A stretch of DNA of 6,630 nt from Treponema sp. Its GTDB lineage: Bacteria > Spirochaetota > Spirochaetia > Treponematales > Breznakiellaceae. Position 1 is the first letter of the stretch; every line of letters starts with the position of its first letter. A program made the translations under genes and the position numbers. Of the stretch, positions 1 to 6,040 are shown one piece after another. The notes under the pieces are model-generated. The model saw only the letters and a program-made list of their open reading frames with translations. It was not told the DNA's origin and ran no database searches. The stretch spans positions 1-6,630 of the forward strand of contig JAITON010000058.1 in the NCBI GenBank assembly GCA_031289935.1, given 5' to 3'.

Positions 1-484
1 GGTCAACCTTCATCTGGCAGGGAGCGATAAGCCCCTCGACCACGACAATATTCGAGGGCATATCGTCCACGACCAAGACCCGTGCAGAAGGGGCCGTGAA
101 GATCGCGGCAGTTCCCCGCTCCTTAAGACATACGCCCAGGGCATCAGAGAGCCCCTGCACTTCCCCGGTCAGTTCCCTAAGCTGCTCCGCACAAAAGGCG
201 GTATCATCCCCGGCGTGTTTTTCGAGCTCCAGGGCATGATTCCCGGCGGCTTGGGCGCCGATACTGTAGAGCGAGCCCTTGAGGCCGTGCAGGTCCACCG
301 CGAAGCCCCGTATATCCCCGGCCTCAAGTTCAGCGGGCAGCCGGGCAAGCAGGCCGGGCAGATTGTCCAGGAGGATACGAAGACTTTTTTCGTAGATGTC
401 CCGGCGGTTATCCAGACGCTCCAGGGCCGGTCCCAGTTCAAGCCCTTGGATGTGGGCCAGTTCCGTATATAGATCTTCCGGCAT
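1..484 (-). CDS. Hpt-receiver phospho-relay protein, N-terminal part (runs off the window)
   Basis: This partial reading frame has 161 complete codons from ATG 484-482 and stays open to position 1. Residues about 10-120 form a histidine phosphotransfer (Hpt) helical bundle: an opening like GLELGPALERL, then YEKSLRILLDNLP, and the diagnostic DLHGLKGSLYSIGA with H66 as the expected phospho-acceptor and the usual K69-G70 after it. From residue 135 a receiver domain begins (RVLVVDDMPSN), with the acidic pair D140-D141 that binds Mg2+; its phospho-accepting Asp lies beyond the window. By family knowledge it would pass phosphate between a histidine kinase and a receiver, in the cytoplasm. An Hpt domain placed in front of a receiver is a less common order. 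The rest of the protein could add a GGDEF, HD-GYP or other output domain, which cannot be judged here. No Shine-Dalgarno sequence precedes ATG 484, and no other ATG, GTG or TTG in frame lies between 484 and about 600. It is divergent from the DMT gene. Confidence 0.85.
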   Translation of the reverse strand, partial: MPEDLYTELAHIQGLELGPALERLDNRRDIYEKSLRILLDNLPGLLARLPAELEAGDIRGFAVDLHGLKGSLYSIGAQAAGNHALELEKHAGDDTAFCAEQLRELTGEVQGLSDALGVCLKERGTAAIFTAPSARVLVVDDMPSNIVVVEGLIAPCQMKVD

Positions 485-489
485 GGCGG

Positions 490-558
490 CTACACCGCTG
501 CGGTTAGGCTGATGAGGACCGGCAGTACCGGCCGGCTTCCAAGGTTTACACTTTCCAT
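490..558 (-). CDS. Possible 22-codon leader ORF upstream of the Hpt gene
   Basis: A short frame opens with ATG 558-556, reads MESVNLGSRPVLPVLIS and a few more residues, and stops at TAG 492-490. Only 5 nt separate the stop from ATG 484 of the Hpt-receiver gene, which has no Shine-Dalgarno of its own. The leader ATG sits 6 nt behind a -10-like TAAAAT, and a GGAG occupies those 6 nt. The frame differs from that of the Hpt gene. Possible readings are a leader peptide that couples translation to the Hpt gene by re-initiation, a chance ORF, or the true N-terminus of the Hpt protein disrupted by a frameshift. No homology is recognised. Confidence 0.3.
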   Translation of the reverse strand: MESVNLGSRPVLPVLISLTAAV

Positions 559-564
559 GGCTCC

Positions 565-593
565 ATTTTAGCAGCAGCCGGTCCCTTGTGCAA
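565..593 (-). promoter_or_regulatory. Predicted sigma70-like promoter for the Hpt gene (minus strand)
   Basis: On the minus strand TTGCAC (593-588) is followed by a 17-nt spacer and TAAAAT (570-565). The start would fall near 559-558, which is the leader ATG. Matches to the sigma70 consensus are 4 or 5 of 6 in each box. The -35 box overlaps that of the divergent DMT promoter. Confidence 0.5.
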
Positions 594-614
594 GCGCCGG
601 GGCCATGTTAGCAT
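586..614 (+). promoter_or_regulatory. Predicted promoter for the DMT transporter gene, leaderless geometry
   Basis: TTGTGC (586-591), 17-nt spacer, then TAGCAT (609-614) preceded by an extended -10 TG at 606-607. The -10 ends 5 nt before ATG 620, so initiation would fall at or beside the start codon. The hexamers are only moderate matches; the exact spacing and the extended -10 carry the call. If it is right, the in-frame ATG at 605 lies inside the promoter and cannot be the start. Confidence 0.45.
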
Positions 615-619
615 GCGGC

Positions 620-1573
620 ATGGACAAACAGGCTTTGCGGGCGGACCTGTGGCTGCTTCTGACTGCGTGCATCTGGGGCTTTGCCTTTACCGCCCAGCGG
701 AGCGGCATGGCCTATATGGGGCCTTTTAGCTTTAACGCCTTCCGCTTCTTCCTGGGGAGTCTTACACTGGCCCCCCTGGCGATAGTTCGGCTCAGACGGC
801 CCGAACACCGCCTCGACGGTACATCAGGAAAACCCCTAAGCCTGAAGACCTACGCCGCAGCCTCAACGCTGGCCGGGCTCTGCCTCTTTGCCGCCGCGAG
901 CTTCCAGCAGACCGGCATCATCTATACCAGCGCGGGGAACTCGGGCTTTATCACCGGGCTCTACCTGGTGTTCACCCCCATCGCAGGTATCTTCCTGGGG
1001 AAGAAGACCGGCGCTTCCACCTGGACCGGCGCGGCGCTGAGCTTTACGGGCCTCTTCTTCCTGAGCGCGGCCCCCCAGCTATTTGACGCCGGAAGCGGCC
1101 CCATCAGGCTCAACCCCGGAGACCTCCTGACCCTGGTCAGCGCCCTGTTCTGGACCGCCCACATTCTCGTGATCGACACCCTGGTTAGACGGGTGGACCC
1201 GGTGCTCCTTTCGGCGGGGCAGTTCCTGGTCTGCGGCCTGGCCTCCCTCATCATCGCCCTGGGCCGGGAAACGATAAGCCCGGCGGCCCTTGGCGGGGGC
1301 CTTATCCCCCTGCTCTACAGCGGCCTCTGTTCGGTGGGTATCGCCTACACCCTCCAGGTAGCGGCCCAGAAGTACGCCCCTCCGGCCCACGCCGTTATTC
1401 TGCTTTCCCTGGAGGGGGTTTTTGCCGCCCTTGGCGGGGTGATTATCCTCCACGAGCCCTTAGGCCGCTGGACCCTGGCCGGCTTTGCCCTCATGTTCTG
1501 CGGTATGCTGGCCAGTCAGTGGAGGCGTATCCGGGAAAGCCGGATGGCATTGGACCGGGGAACGGCTCCCTAG
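620..1573 (+). CDS. EamA/DMT-superfamily transporter
   Basis: This encodes a 317-residue inner-membrane protein of the drug/metabolite transporter superfamily, predicted to export or import a small metabolite; the substrate cannot be read from sequence. Two EamA repeats are visible. The first covers about residues 9-150, beginning with LWLLLTACIWGFAF and containing the conserved FNAFRFFLG helix. The second covers about 165-305, with NPGDLLTLVSALFWTAHI and the typical closing motif LEGVFAALGG...LHEPLG (E265, H278-E279-P280). About ten hydrophobic helices and a basic C-terminal tail (QWRRIRE) match the usual 290-320 residue size. I chose ATG 620 (MDKQALRADLW) over the in-frame ATG at 605 because the predicted -10 box covers 609-614 and the shorter start leaves a normal cytoplasmic N-terminus. 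There is no Shine-Dalgarno at either start. It appears to be a single-gene unit divergent from the Hpt gene. Confidence 0.9.
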   Translation: MDKQALRADLWLLLTACIWGFAFTAQRSGMAYMGPFSFNAFRFFLGSLTLAPLAIVRLRRPEHRLDGTSGKPLSLKTYAAASTLAGLCLFAAASFQQTGIIYTSAGNSGFITGLYLVFTPIAGIFLGKKTGASTWTGAALSFTGLFFLSAAPQLFDAGSGPIRLNPGDLLTLVSALFWTAHILVIDTLVRRVDPVLLSAGQFLVCGLASLIIALGRETISPAALGGGLIPLLYSGLCSVGIAYTLQVAAQKYAPPAHAVILLSLEGVFAALGGVIILHEPLGRWTLAGFALMFCGMLASQWRRIRESRMALDRGTAP

Positions 1574-1634
1574 TCCTATATAGGACTGCTATCTTCATCC
1601 TATATAGGACTGTTATCTTCGTCCTATATAGGAC
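1573..1634. repeat. Three tandem 24-bp units, each carrying the palindrome GTCCTATATAGGAC
   Basis: The 14-bp palindrome occurs at 1573-1586, 1597-1610 and 1621-1634, exactly 24 bp apart. Copies 1 and 3 are identical and perfectly palindromic; copy 2 begins with A instead of G. The two 10-nt spacers are TGCTATCTTC and TGTTATCTTC, so these are true tandem repeats. The first copy begins with the final G of the DMT stop codon. The stretch is AT-rich compared with the surrounding genes. It could be an array of operator sites upstream of the mannosidase operon, small RNA hairpins (5-bp stem, AUAU loop) at the DMT mRNA end, or a slippage-prone repeat. The sequence alone does not decide. Confidence 0.9.
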
Positions 1635-1643
1635 GGGCTACCA

Positions 1644-1672
1644 GGGGCTTCCACGGACCGGGGCTACGGACC
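1644..1672 (+). repeat. Imperfect tandem duplication of GGGGCT(TCC)ACGGACC
   Basis: GGGGCTTCCACGGACC (1644-1659) is followed directly by GGGGCTACGGACC (1660-1672), which lacks three internal bases. A related GGGCTACCA lies just before, at 1635-1643. The second copy supplies the left arm of the predicted terminator; the first copy could pair with the same right arm less well. Confidence 0.6.
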
Positions 1673-1709
1673 AGCCTTGCGCAGGGGCGGTTGTCCGGGA
1701 GCCTTTTTT
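1662..1709 (+). terminator. Predicted intrinsic terminator after the DMT gene
   Basis: The left arm GGCT-A-CGGAC (1662-1671) pairs with GTCCG-GG-AGCC (1693-1703), giving 9 pairs with a small internal loop. It is followed at once by six T residues (1704-1709). The 21-nt apical loop can itself form a short CCT/AGG stem. It lies 89 nt after the DMT stop codon. Its right arm and T-run overlap the predicted mannosidase promoter. Confidence 0.5.
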
Positions 1710-1719
1710 ATGTTAGCCT
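1691..1719 (+). promoter_or_regulatory. Predicted promoter for the mannosidase-symporter operon
   Basis: TTGTCC (1691-1696), 17-nt spacer, TAGCCT (1714-1719) with an extended -10 TG at 1711-1712. An overlapping alternative -10 is TATGTT (1709-1714). Either places the start within a few bases of ATG 1723 or 1726. The octamer ATGTTAGC at 1710-1717 also occurs at 605-612 in the DMT promoter. The -10 match is weak. Confidence 0.38.
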
Positions 1720-1722
1720 CGC

Positions 1723-4677
1723 ATGATGATACGCCTGACCCTGTTTAGCCCGGTGATGAGCCGGCAGCTTAAAGAGATACAAAAGAACATTTACACCCTA
1801 AAAGCTCCCCTGAGGGCGGAAATTCTGCCCTCGGAGGAACCCATCCCCTTTGAGGCCCTGCGGAGCCTGACCATGCACCCCCTCAGGCCCGGCGATACCT
1901 GGGGCCGGAAGCTCGCCTGCGCCTGGCTGCACCTCTCCGGGCAGCTCCCGCCGGGAACGGCGAGGCCCGTGGTCCTCATCGCCAATAGCGGCGAAGGGCT
2001 CATCTATACCGCCGGCGGGGAGCCGGTAACGGGTATCAGTCAGGTCTGGGTACCCCAAAACACCCCCCACCACGGGGGCCGCTTTCGGGAAGTGCCCCTT
2101 GGCAAGCTCTGCAAGCCGGGCTTGCAGCGCGAGGACGCTTCCATCGATTTTTATGTGGACTACGGCTTCAACGGCCGTATGATGATCGACTGGGGCAAGG
2201 CCCGATTCGGCGGCGCGTATATCGCTTCCAGGGATGAGGCCGCCTACGGCTACTACTACGATTACCTGAGCCTGTTTCTGCTGGCCGCCGCCACAGAGGA
2301 CAAGACCCGGCAGCGGGACTTGGCGGCGGCCCTGAAAGGCTCCTACCGGCAGTTCAAGACGGGCGGCGGCGCGGCAGGGCGGCAGGCTCTGGCGGGCCCG
2401 CTTCACGAGACCTCAACCTCGGAGCTGGCGTTTAACGCCCTGGGGCACGGGCACCTGGACCTGGCCTGGCTCTGGCCCATTCGGGAAACGAAACGCAAGG
2501 CCGCCCGCACCTACAGCCGGGCCCTGCTGAACATCGAGAACTACCCCGGCTACGTCTACGGCACCAGCCAGCCCCAGCAGCTCGTCTGGCTTAGGGAGCA
2601 GTACCCCGCGATCTATAGGGGCGTCAAGCAGGCTATCGCGCAGGGCCGTATCGAAATGCAGGGCGGCTTCTGGGTAGAGTGCGATGCTCATCTTTCCGGC
2701 GGCGAGTCTCTAATCCGCCAGGCTCTTTACGGCCGGCGTTTTATCGAAACCGAATTCGGCCGGGACATGAAAATCTGCTGGCTCCCCGACGCCTTTGGTT
2801 TTTCCGCCGCCCTGCCGCAGATTCTCCGGGGTTGCGGCATGGAGTATTTTTCTACCATCAAATTAGCCTGGAACAAGGTGAACGTCTTCCCCCATCGCAG
2901 CTTTTGGTGGCAGGGTATTGACGGCAGCCGGGTGCTGGCCCACATGCCCCCCGAGGGGGATTACAACAGTACTGCCCAGGCGGGGAATATCCTCAGGGCG
3001 GTAAAACAGTACCCCGAAAAGCACCTGGGACGGGGCCTCCTGGTCTATGGCGCCGGGGATGGCGGCGGCGGTCCCGATGAGACTCACCTGGAACTGCTGG
3101 CCCGGCAGCAGAACCTGGGGGGCCTCCCCCGGATCCTGCAATCATCGGCCCTGGATTTTTTCGAGGAGCTCAAGCAGCGTGCCGTTTCCCGGGGGCTGGA
3201 AACCTATTGCGGCGAACTCTACCTGGAGACCCACCAGGGAACCTACACTACCCAGGCGAAAAACAAATACTACAACCGGCTCTGCGAAACCCTGCTCCAC
3301 AACGCAGAAACACTGTCGGTACTGACGGGGCTTTCTTCTGCGGACAAGGCCGCTCTGGACGAAATCTGGCAGGAACTCCTGCTTTACCAGTTCCACGACA
3401 TTATCCCCGGCTCGTCCATCGGCCGGGTCAACCGCGAAGCCCTGGCAGGCTATGAGCGGATGGAGGCCCGTCTCCGGGAGCTGATCGCCGGACGGCTTAC
3501 CGCGCTCGGTCCTCCGGAAGAACCGGCGGCAGGGCCGAGCCTCGTGAACCTGAGCTCCTTTGACCGGGACGAATACCTGCGGATTGACGGCGGCTGGTAT
3601 CATGCCCAGGTGCCGCCCTACGCCGCCGCCGCCGCCTCTGCCGCGCCGGGACCCTTCCCGGCATTGGCCGCCGGGGACGATAGCCTGAGCAACGGCCTGC
3701 TGAGCCTCCGCTTTGGCAGATACGGGGAGATCATCTCCTGCCTGGACGCCGGGGGACGGGAACTTGCGGCGGGGAGCCTCAATGAGCTTATCCTGTTCAG
3801 CGATCCCTTTGACATACCCTTTAACGCCTGGAACATCAATCCCAGGTACCGTAGTATGCCGAAGCGGCGGCTGCGGCCCTATGCATCAGAGACGGCGATT
3901 GAGGGGCCCCAGGCGGTCCGCATCAACCGCTACCGTTTCGGCAAGTCTTCCGCCGTGCAAAAAGTGATACTCCAGGCAGGGAGCGATACGGCGCTCTTTG
4001 AGACCGAGCTGGACTGGCACGAGACCCACCGGATGCTCCGGGCGGAATTCTTCCCCGCCGATTACGGCGATACGGTAAAGTGCGAAATCCAGTTCGGTTA
4101 TATTGAGCGCAGTACCACGGAAAAAGATTCCGTGGAAAAGGCCCAGTTTGAGGTTTGCGCCCACCGCTGGGTGGCCGTGGAAAAGGATGGCCGGGGCTTC
4201 GCGCTCCTTAACAACTGCAAGTACGGACACCGCGCCAAGAAGGGCCTCCTGAGCCTGAACCTGCTGCGCTCCACCACCTTCCCGGACCGGGATGCCGACC
4301 GGGGTATCCAGCGATTCACCTATGGTTTCTGCCCCTTTGAGACCCGCCCCGGCGGTCTGGCAAAGCTGATCCGTGAGGCCTACCGGCTGAACCAGCCCCT
4401 GATCCCGGCCCCTTCCGGCCCCTTTGCGAGCCTGGTCCGTGTCTCGGACCCGGCGGTGATTATCGAGACCCTCAAGATGGCCGAAGACGGCGGTGGAACC
4501 CTGCTACGGCTCTACGAGTCCCTGGGCAGGGAGGCTGCGGTATGCCTGGAAACCCGTATCCCCCATGGGGCGGTCCACGAGGCCGATATGCTGGAAAACT
4601 GCGGGAATACGGTTGATCTGGGCAGCCTGCGGTTCCGGCCCTTTGAGATAAAAACACTCATACTGTCTAAGGAGTAG
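1723..4677 (+). CDS. GH38 alpha-mannosidase
   Basis: This 984-residue protein is a family 38 glycoside hydrolase, a Zn2+-dependent retaining exo-alpha-mannosidase. The catalytic domain starts near residue 237 with GHGHLDLAWLWPIRET, where H244 and D246 are expected zinc ligands. WLPDAFGFSAALPQIL carries the expected nucleophile and zinc ligand D356. A glycine-rich YGAGDGGGGPDE lies at 442-453, and QFHDIIPGSS carries the last zinc ligand, H558. All expected metal and nucleophile residues are present. The N-terminal 230 residues and the beta-rich C-terminal 400 match the size of the long bacterial and cytosolic (Ams1/MAN2C1-like) forms. There is no signal peptide, so it should act in the cytoplasm on imported mannosides or glycan fragments. 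Starts at 1723 and 1726 are adjacent ATGs; promoter spacing slightly favours 1726. No Shine-Dalgarno precedes them. The symporter gene follows after 4 nt. Bond specificity (alpha-1,2, 1,3 or 1,6) cannot be inferred. Confidence 0.95.
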   Translation: MMIRLTLFSPVMSRQLKEIQKNIYTLKAPLRAEILPSEEPIPFEALRSLTMHPLRPGDTWGRKLACAWLHLSGQLPPGTARPVVLIANSGEGLIYTAGGEPVTGISQVWVPQNTPHHGGRFREVPLGKLCKPGLQREDASIDFYVDYGFNGRMMIDWGKARFGGAYIASRDEAAYGYYYDYLSLFLLAAATEDKTRQRDLAAALKGSYRQFKTGGGAAGRQALAGPLHETSTSELAFNALGHGHLDLAWLWPIRETKRKAARTYSRALLNIENYPGYVYGTSQPQQLVWLREQYPAIYRGVKQAIAQGRIEMQGGFWVECDAHLSGGESLIRQALYGRRFIETEFGRDMKICWLPDAFGFSAALPQILRGCGMEYFSTIKLAWNKVNVFPHRSFWWQGIDGSRVLAHMPPEGDYNSTAQAGNILRAVKQYPEKHLGRGLLVYGAGDGGGGPDETHLELLARQQNLGGLPRILQSSALDFFEELKQRAVSRGLETYCGELYLETHQGTYTTQAKNKYYNRLCETLLHNAETLSVLTGLSSADKAALDEIWQELLLYQFHDIIPGSSIGRVNREALAGYERMEARLRELIAGRLTALGPPEEPAAGPSLVNLSSFDRDEYLRIDGGWYHAQVPPYAAAAASAAPGPFPALAAGDDSLSNGLLSLRFGRYGEIISCLDAGGRELAAGSLNELILFSDPFDIPFNAWNINPRYRSMPKRRLRPYASETAIEGPQAVRINRYRFGKSSAVQKVILQAGSDTALFETELDWHETHRMLRAEFFPADYGDTVKCEIQFGYIERSTTEKDSVEKAQFEVCAHRWVAVEKDGRGFALLNNCKYGHRAKKGLLSLNLLRSTTFPDRDADRGIQRFTYGFCPFETRPGGLAKLIREAYRLNQPLIPAPSGPFASLVRVSDPAVIIETLKMAEDGGGTLLRLYESLGREAAVCLETRIPHGAVHEADMLENCGNTVDLGSLRFRPFEIKTLILSKE
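4669..4674 (+). promoter_or_regulatory. Strong Shine-Dalgarno for the symporter gene
   Basis: AAGGAG lies inside the last two sense codons of the mannosidase gene, 7 nt before ATG 4682. It is the only strong ribosome binding site at a gene start in the window, and it fixes this start. Its position supports co-transcription and coupled translation. Confidence 0.85.
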
Positions 4678-4681
4678 CGTC

Positions 4682-5998
4682 ATGGCGGAACAGGATTTTT
4701 CGGCACGGACACAGCGTATTAACCTGGTGATTGCGGGCTCGGGCCAGAGCGGGCTCCTTACCTTTATCACCACCTTTATCATGGTGTACTTGGTGGAGTA
4801 CGCCCATATTTCCAGCCGGGGCATTGCGGCGGTTACGGTTATCATGTCTGTGGCAAAGATCTTCGACGCCCTGAACGATCCCTTTATGGGGAGCATCGTG
4901 GACAAGACCCGCAGCCGCTGGGGCAAGCTGCGGCCCTATATCATCTTTTCCGCCGCACCGGTGGCCATCACTTCGGCCCTGCTCTTTTGCCTGCCTGATA
5001 CCTCGGAGACCCTGAAAATCGTCTTTTTCGGCATCTGTTATGTGGTTTGGGGAGTGTGTTACACCCTCTGCGACGTGCCCTACTGGACCCTCATCGGGGC
5101 GGTGTTCAGCGATACCGGGGACCGCACAAAAACTATCGGCCATGTGCGGGCCTTCCAGTCCATCGCTACCGCGCTCGTTACCCTGGGCGCTCCCTGGATT
5201 GCCCGTTTTCTGAGTTTCGGCGGCGGGGGTGCAACAACCGCCGGGGGCTGGAGCCTTGCGGCGATTCTCGTGGCGCTCACCGGCATGGGCCTGTTCACCC
5301 GGGCCTTCTTCGGCACCCGGGAACGGAGCGATCTGCGGCGCCATGAGGCGGTGGGCTTCAAAAGCCTGTTCGCCACCCTCTTCAAAAACAAGCCCCTGTT
5401 TATGGTCCTCCTGGGTTCCATCCTGGGCTTCGGCAGGACTATCATCCAGGCCGGGGGCGCCGTGTTTGTGGTGGTCGCCTATAACAACGAGGGCTATTTC
5501 ACCCTGATCGGCGCGGCCATCATCACCGGTATGATTTTGGCGTCTTTTTTGGCGCCCGCGCTGCTGAAACGCTGGAGCAGTAAAACAGTAATACTGCTCA
5601 GTTCCCTGGTGGGGACCCTCTTTAACATCGTCATGTACTTTACGGGCTTCCAGAACATCCCCCTGATGATGGGCCTGATTTTTGTGAACGGTCTGAGCCT
5701 GGGGCTCTTTATGGTGGTCCAGACTACGATGATCGCCGATGCGGTAGATGCCATCGAGCGGCGTACTGGGGTACGGAACGACGGCATCTCCTTCTCCAGC
5801 CTGACCTTTGTGTCCAAGCTCATGGGCACTCTAGCGGTGCTGGTCTTCGGCATCGTGCTTTCCGCCACGGGCTACCAGGAGGGGGTCGTGGTAACGGCCT
5901 CCATGCAGAACCTGGTCTTCATGTCCATCACCCTGATCCCTGCCGCAAGCTGCCTCGTCTCGATGCTGCCCTTTGCGCTCTACCGGCTTGACCGGTGA
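4682..5998 (+). CDS. GPH-family sugar:cation symporter (MFS)
   Basis: This 438-residue inner-membrane protein has about twelve hydrophobic helices and belongs to the glycoside-pentoside-hexuronide:cation symporter family of the major facilitator superfamily (MelB/XylP type). The diagnostic loop after helix 2 is NDPFMGSIVDKTRSRWGK (residues 65-82), continuing LRPYI, where N65-D66-P67, D74, R79-W80-G81-K82 and R84-P85 fit the family pattern. The length is close to the usual 440-500. Such proteins import sugars or glycosides with Na+, H+ or Li+. It begins 4 nt after the mannosidase stop with its own strong Shine-Dalgarno, so the two genes form an operon, and the substrate is inferred to be an alpha-mannoside or short manno-oligosaccharide. 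This is context inference; GPH sequences do not reveal substrate reliably. A short hairpin (ACCGG/CCGGT, 5982-5996) overlaps the stop codon but has no T-run. Confidence 0.93.
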   Translation: MAEQDFSARTQRINLVIAGSGQSGLLTFITTFIMVYLVEYAHISSRGIAAVTVIMSVAKIFDALNDPFMGSIVDKTRSRWGKLRPYIIFSAAPVAITSALLFCLPDTSETLKIVFFGICYVVWGVCYTLCDVPYWTLIGAVFSDTGDRTKTIGHVRAFQSIATALVTLGAPWIARFLSFGGGGATTAGGWSLAAILVALTGMGLFTRAFFGTRERSDLRRHEAVGFKSLFATLFKNKPLFMVLLGSILGFGRTIIQAGGAVFVVVAYNNEGYFTLIGAAIITGMILASFLAPALLKRWSSKTVILLSSLVGTLFNIVMYFTGFQNIPLMMGLIFVNGLSLGLFMVVQTTMIADAVDAIERRTGVRNDGISFSSLTFVSKLMGTLAVLVFGIVLSATGYQEGVVVTASMQNLVFMSITLIPAASCLVSMLPFALYRLDR

Positions 5999-6005
5999 TA
6001 TCAGC

Positions 6006-6034
6006 TTGACCCTAATACCCGGCGTGGCTATGAT
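6006..6034 (+). promoter_or_regulatory. Strong predicted sigma70-like promoter, leaderless geometry, for the DUF4197 gene
   Basis: TTGACC (6006-6011), 17-nt spacer, TATGAT (6029-6034): each box matches the sigma70 consensus at 5 of 6 positions. The -10 ends 6 nt before ATG 6041, so the predicted start is the A of the start codon. No Shine-Dalgarno lies upstream of the ATG. It is the best promoter in the window. Confidence 0.7.
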
Positions 6035-6040
6035 ACCTGC

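Noticed and set aside
169..472. Open frames on both strands overlapping the Hpt gene (169-441 minus, 215-472 plus)
   Set aside because: The frame that runs 484 to 1 on the minus strand contains recognisable Hpt and receiver motifs; the other two show no family resemblance and are shadows of it.
605..619. ATG 605 as the start of the DMT transporter
   Set aside because: It would add MLACG in front of a normal N-terminus, and it lies within the predicted extended -10 promoter element, upstream of the expected transcription start.
1573..1634. CRISPR-like array
   Set aside because: Units are 14 bp with 10-nt spacers that are nearly identical, far below CRISPR repeat and spacer sizes, and no cas gene is visible.
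1564..1703. Seven-base complementarity GGCTCCC (1564-1570) with GGGAGCC (1697-1703)
   Set aside because: The arms are more than 120 nt apart, and the local 9-pair hairpin 1662-1703 uses the same right arm more plausibly. A 7-bp match over this distance in GC-rich DNA is expected by chance.
1519..1716. An ORF overlapping the DMT 3' end and the repeat array, with LYRT repeats in its translation
   Set aside because: It overlaps the DMT coding sequence, has no ribosome site or promoter, and its repeated residues only mirror the 24-bp DNA repeat. It also runs through the predicted terminator.
1798..2406. Long minus-strand open frames inside the mannosidase gene
   Set aside because: They lie antisense to a clearly conserved enzyme, read as low-complexity Gly/Ala/Pro-rich protein, and are expected by chance in GC-rich DNA.
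5982..5996. Hairpin ACCGG/CCGGT at the symporter stop codon as an intrinsic terminator
   Set aside because: The stem is only 5 bp and is not followed by a T-run. Termination after the symporter may be Rho-dependent or lie elsewhere; the call is not supported.
5986..6011. Direct repeat GCTTGACC at 5986-5993 and 6004-6011 as an operator pair
   Set aside because: The first copy lies in symporter codons and the second is the -35 box. An 8-bp repeat is too short to claim binding sites without conservation data.
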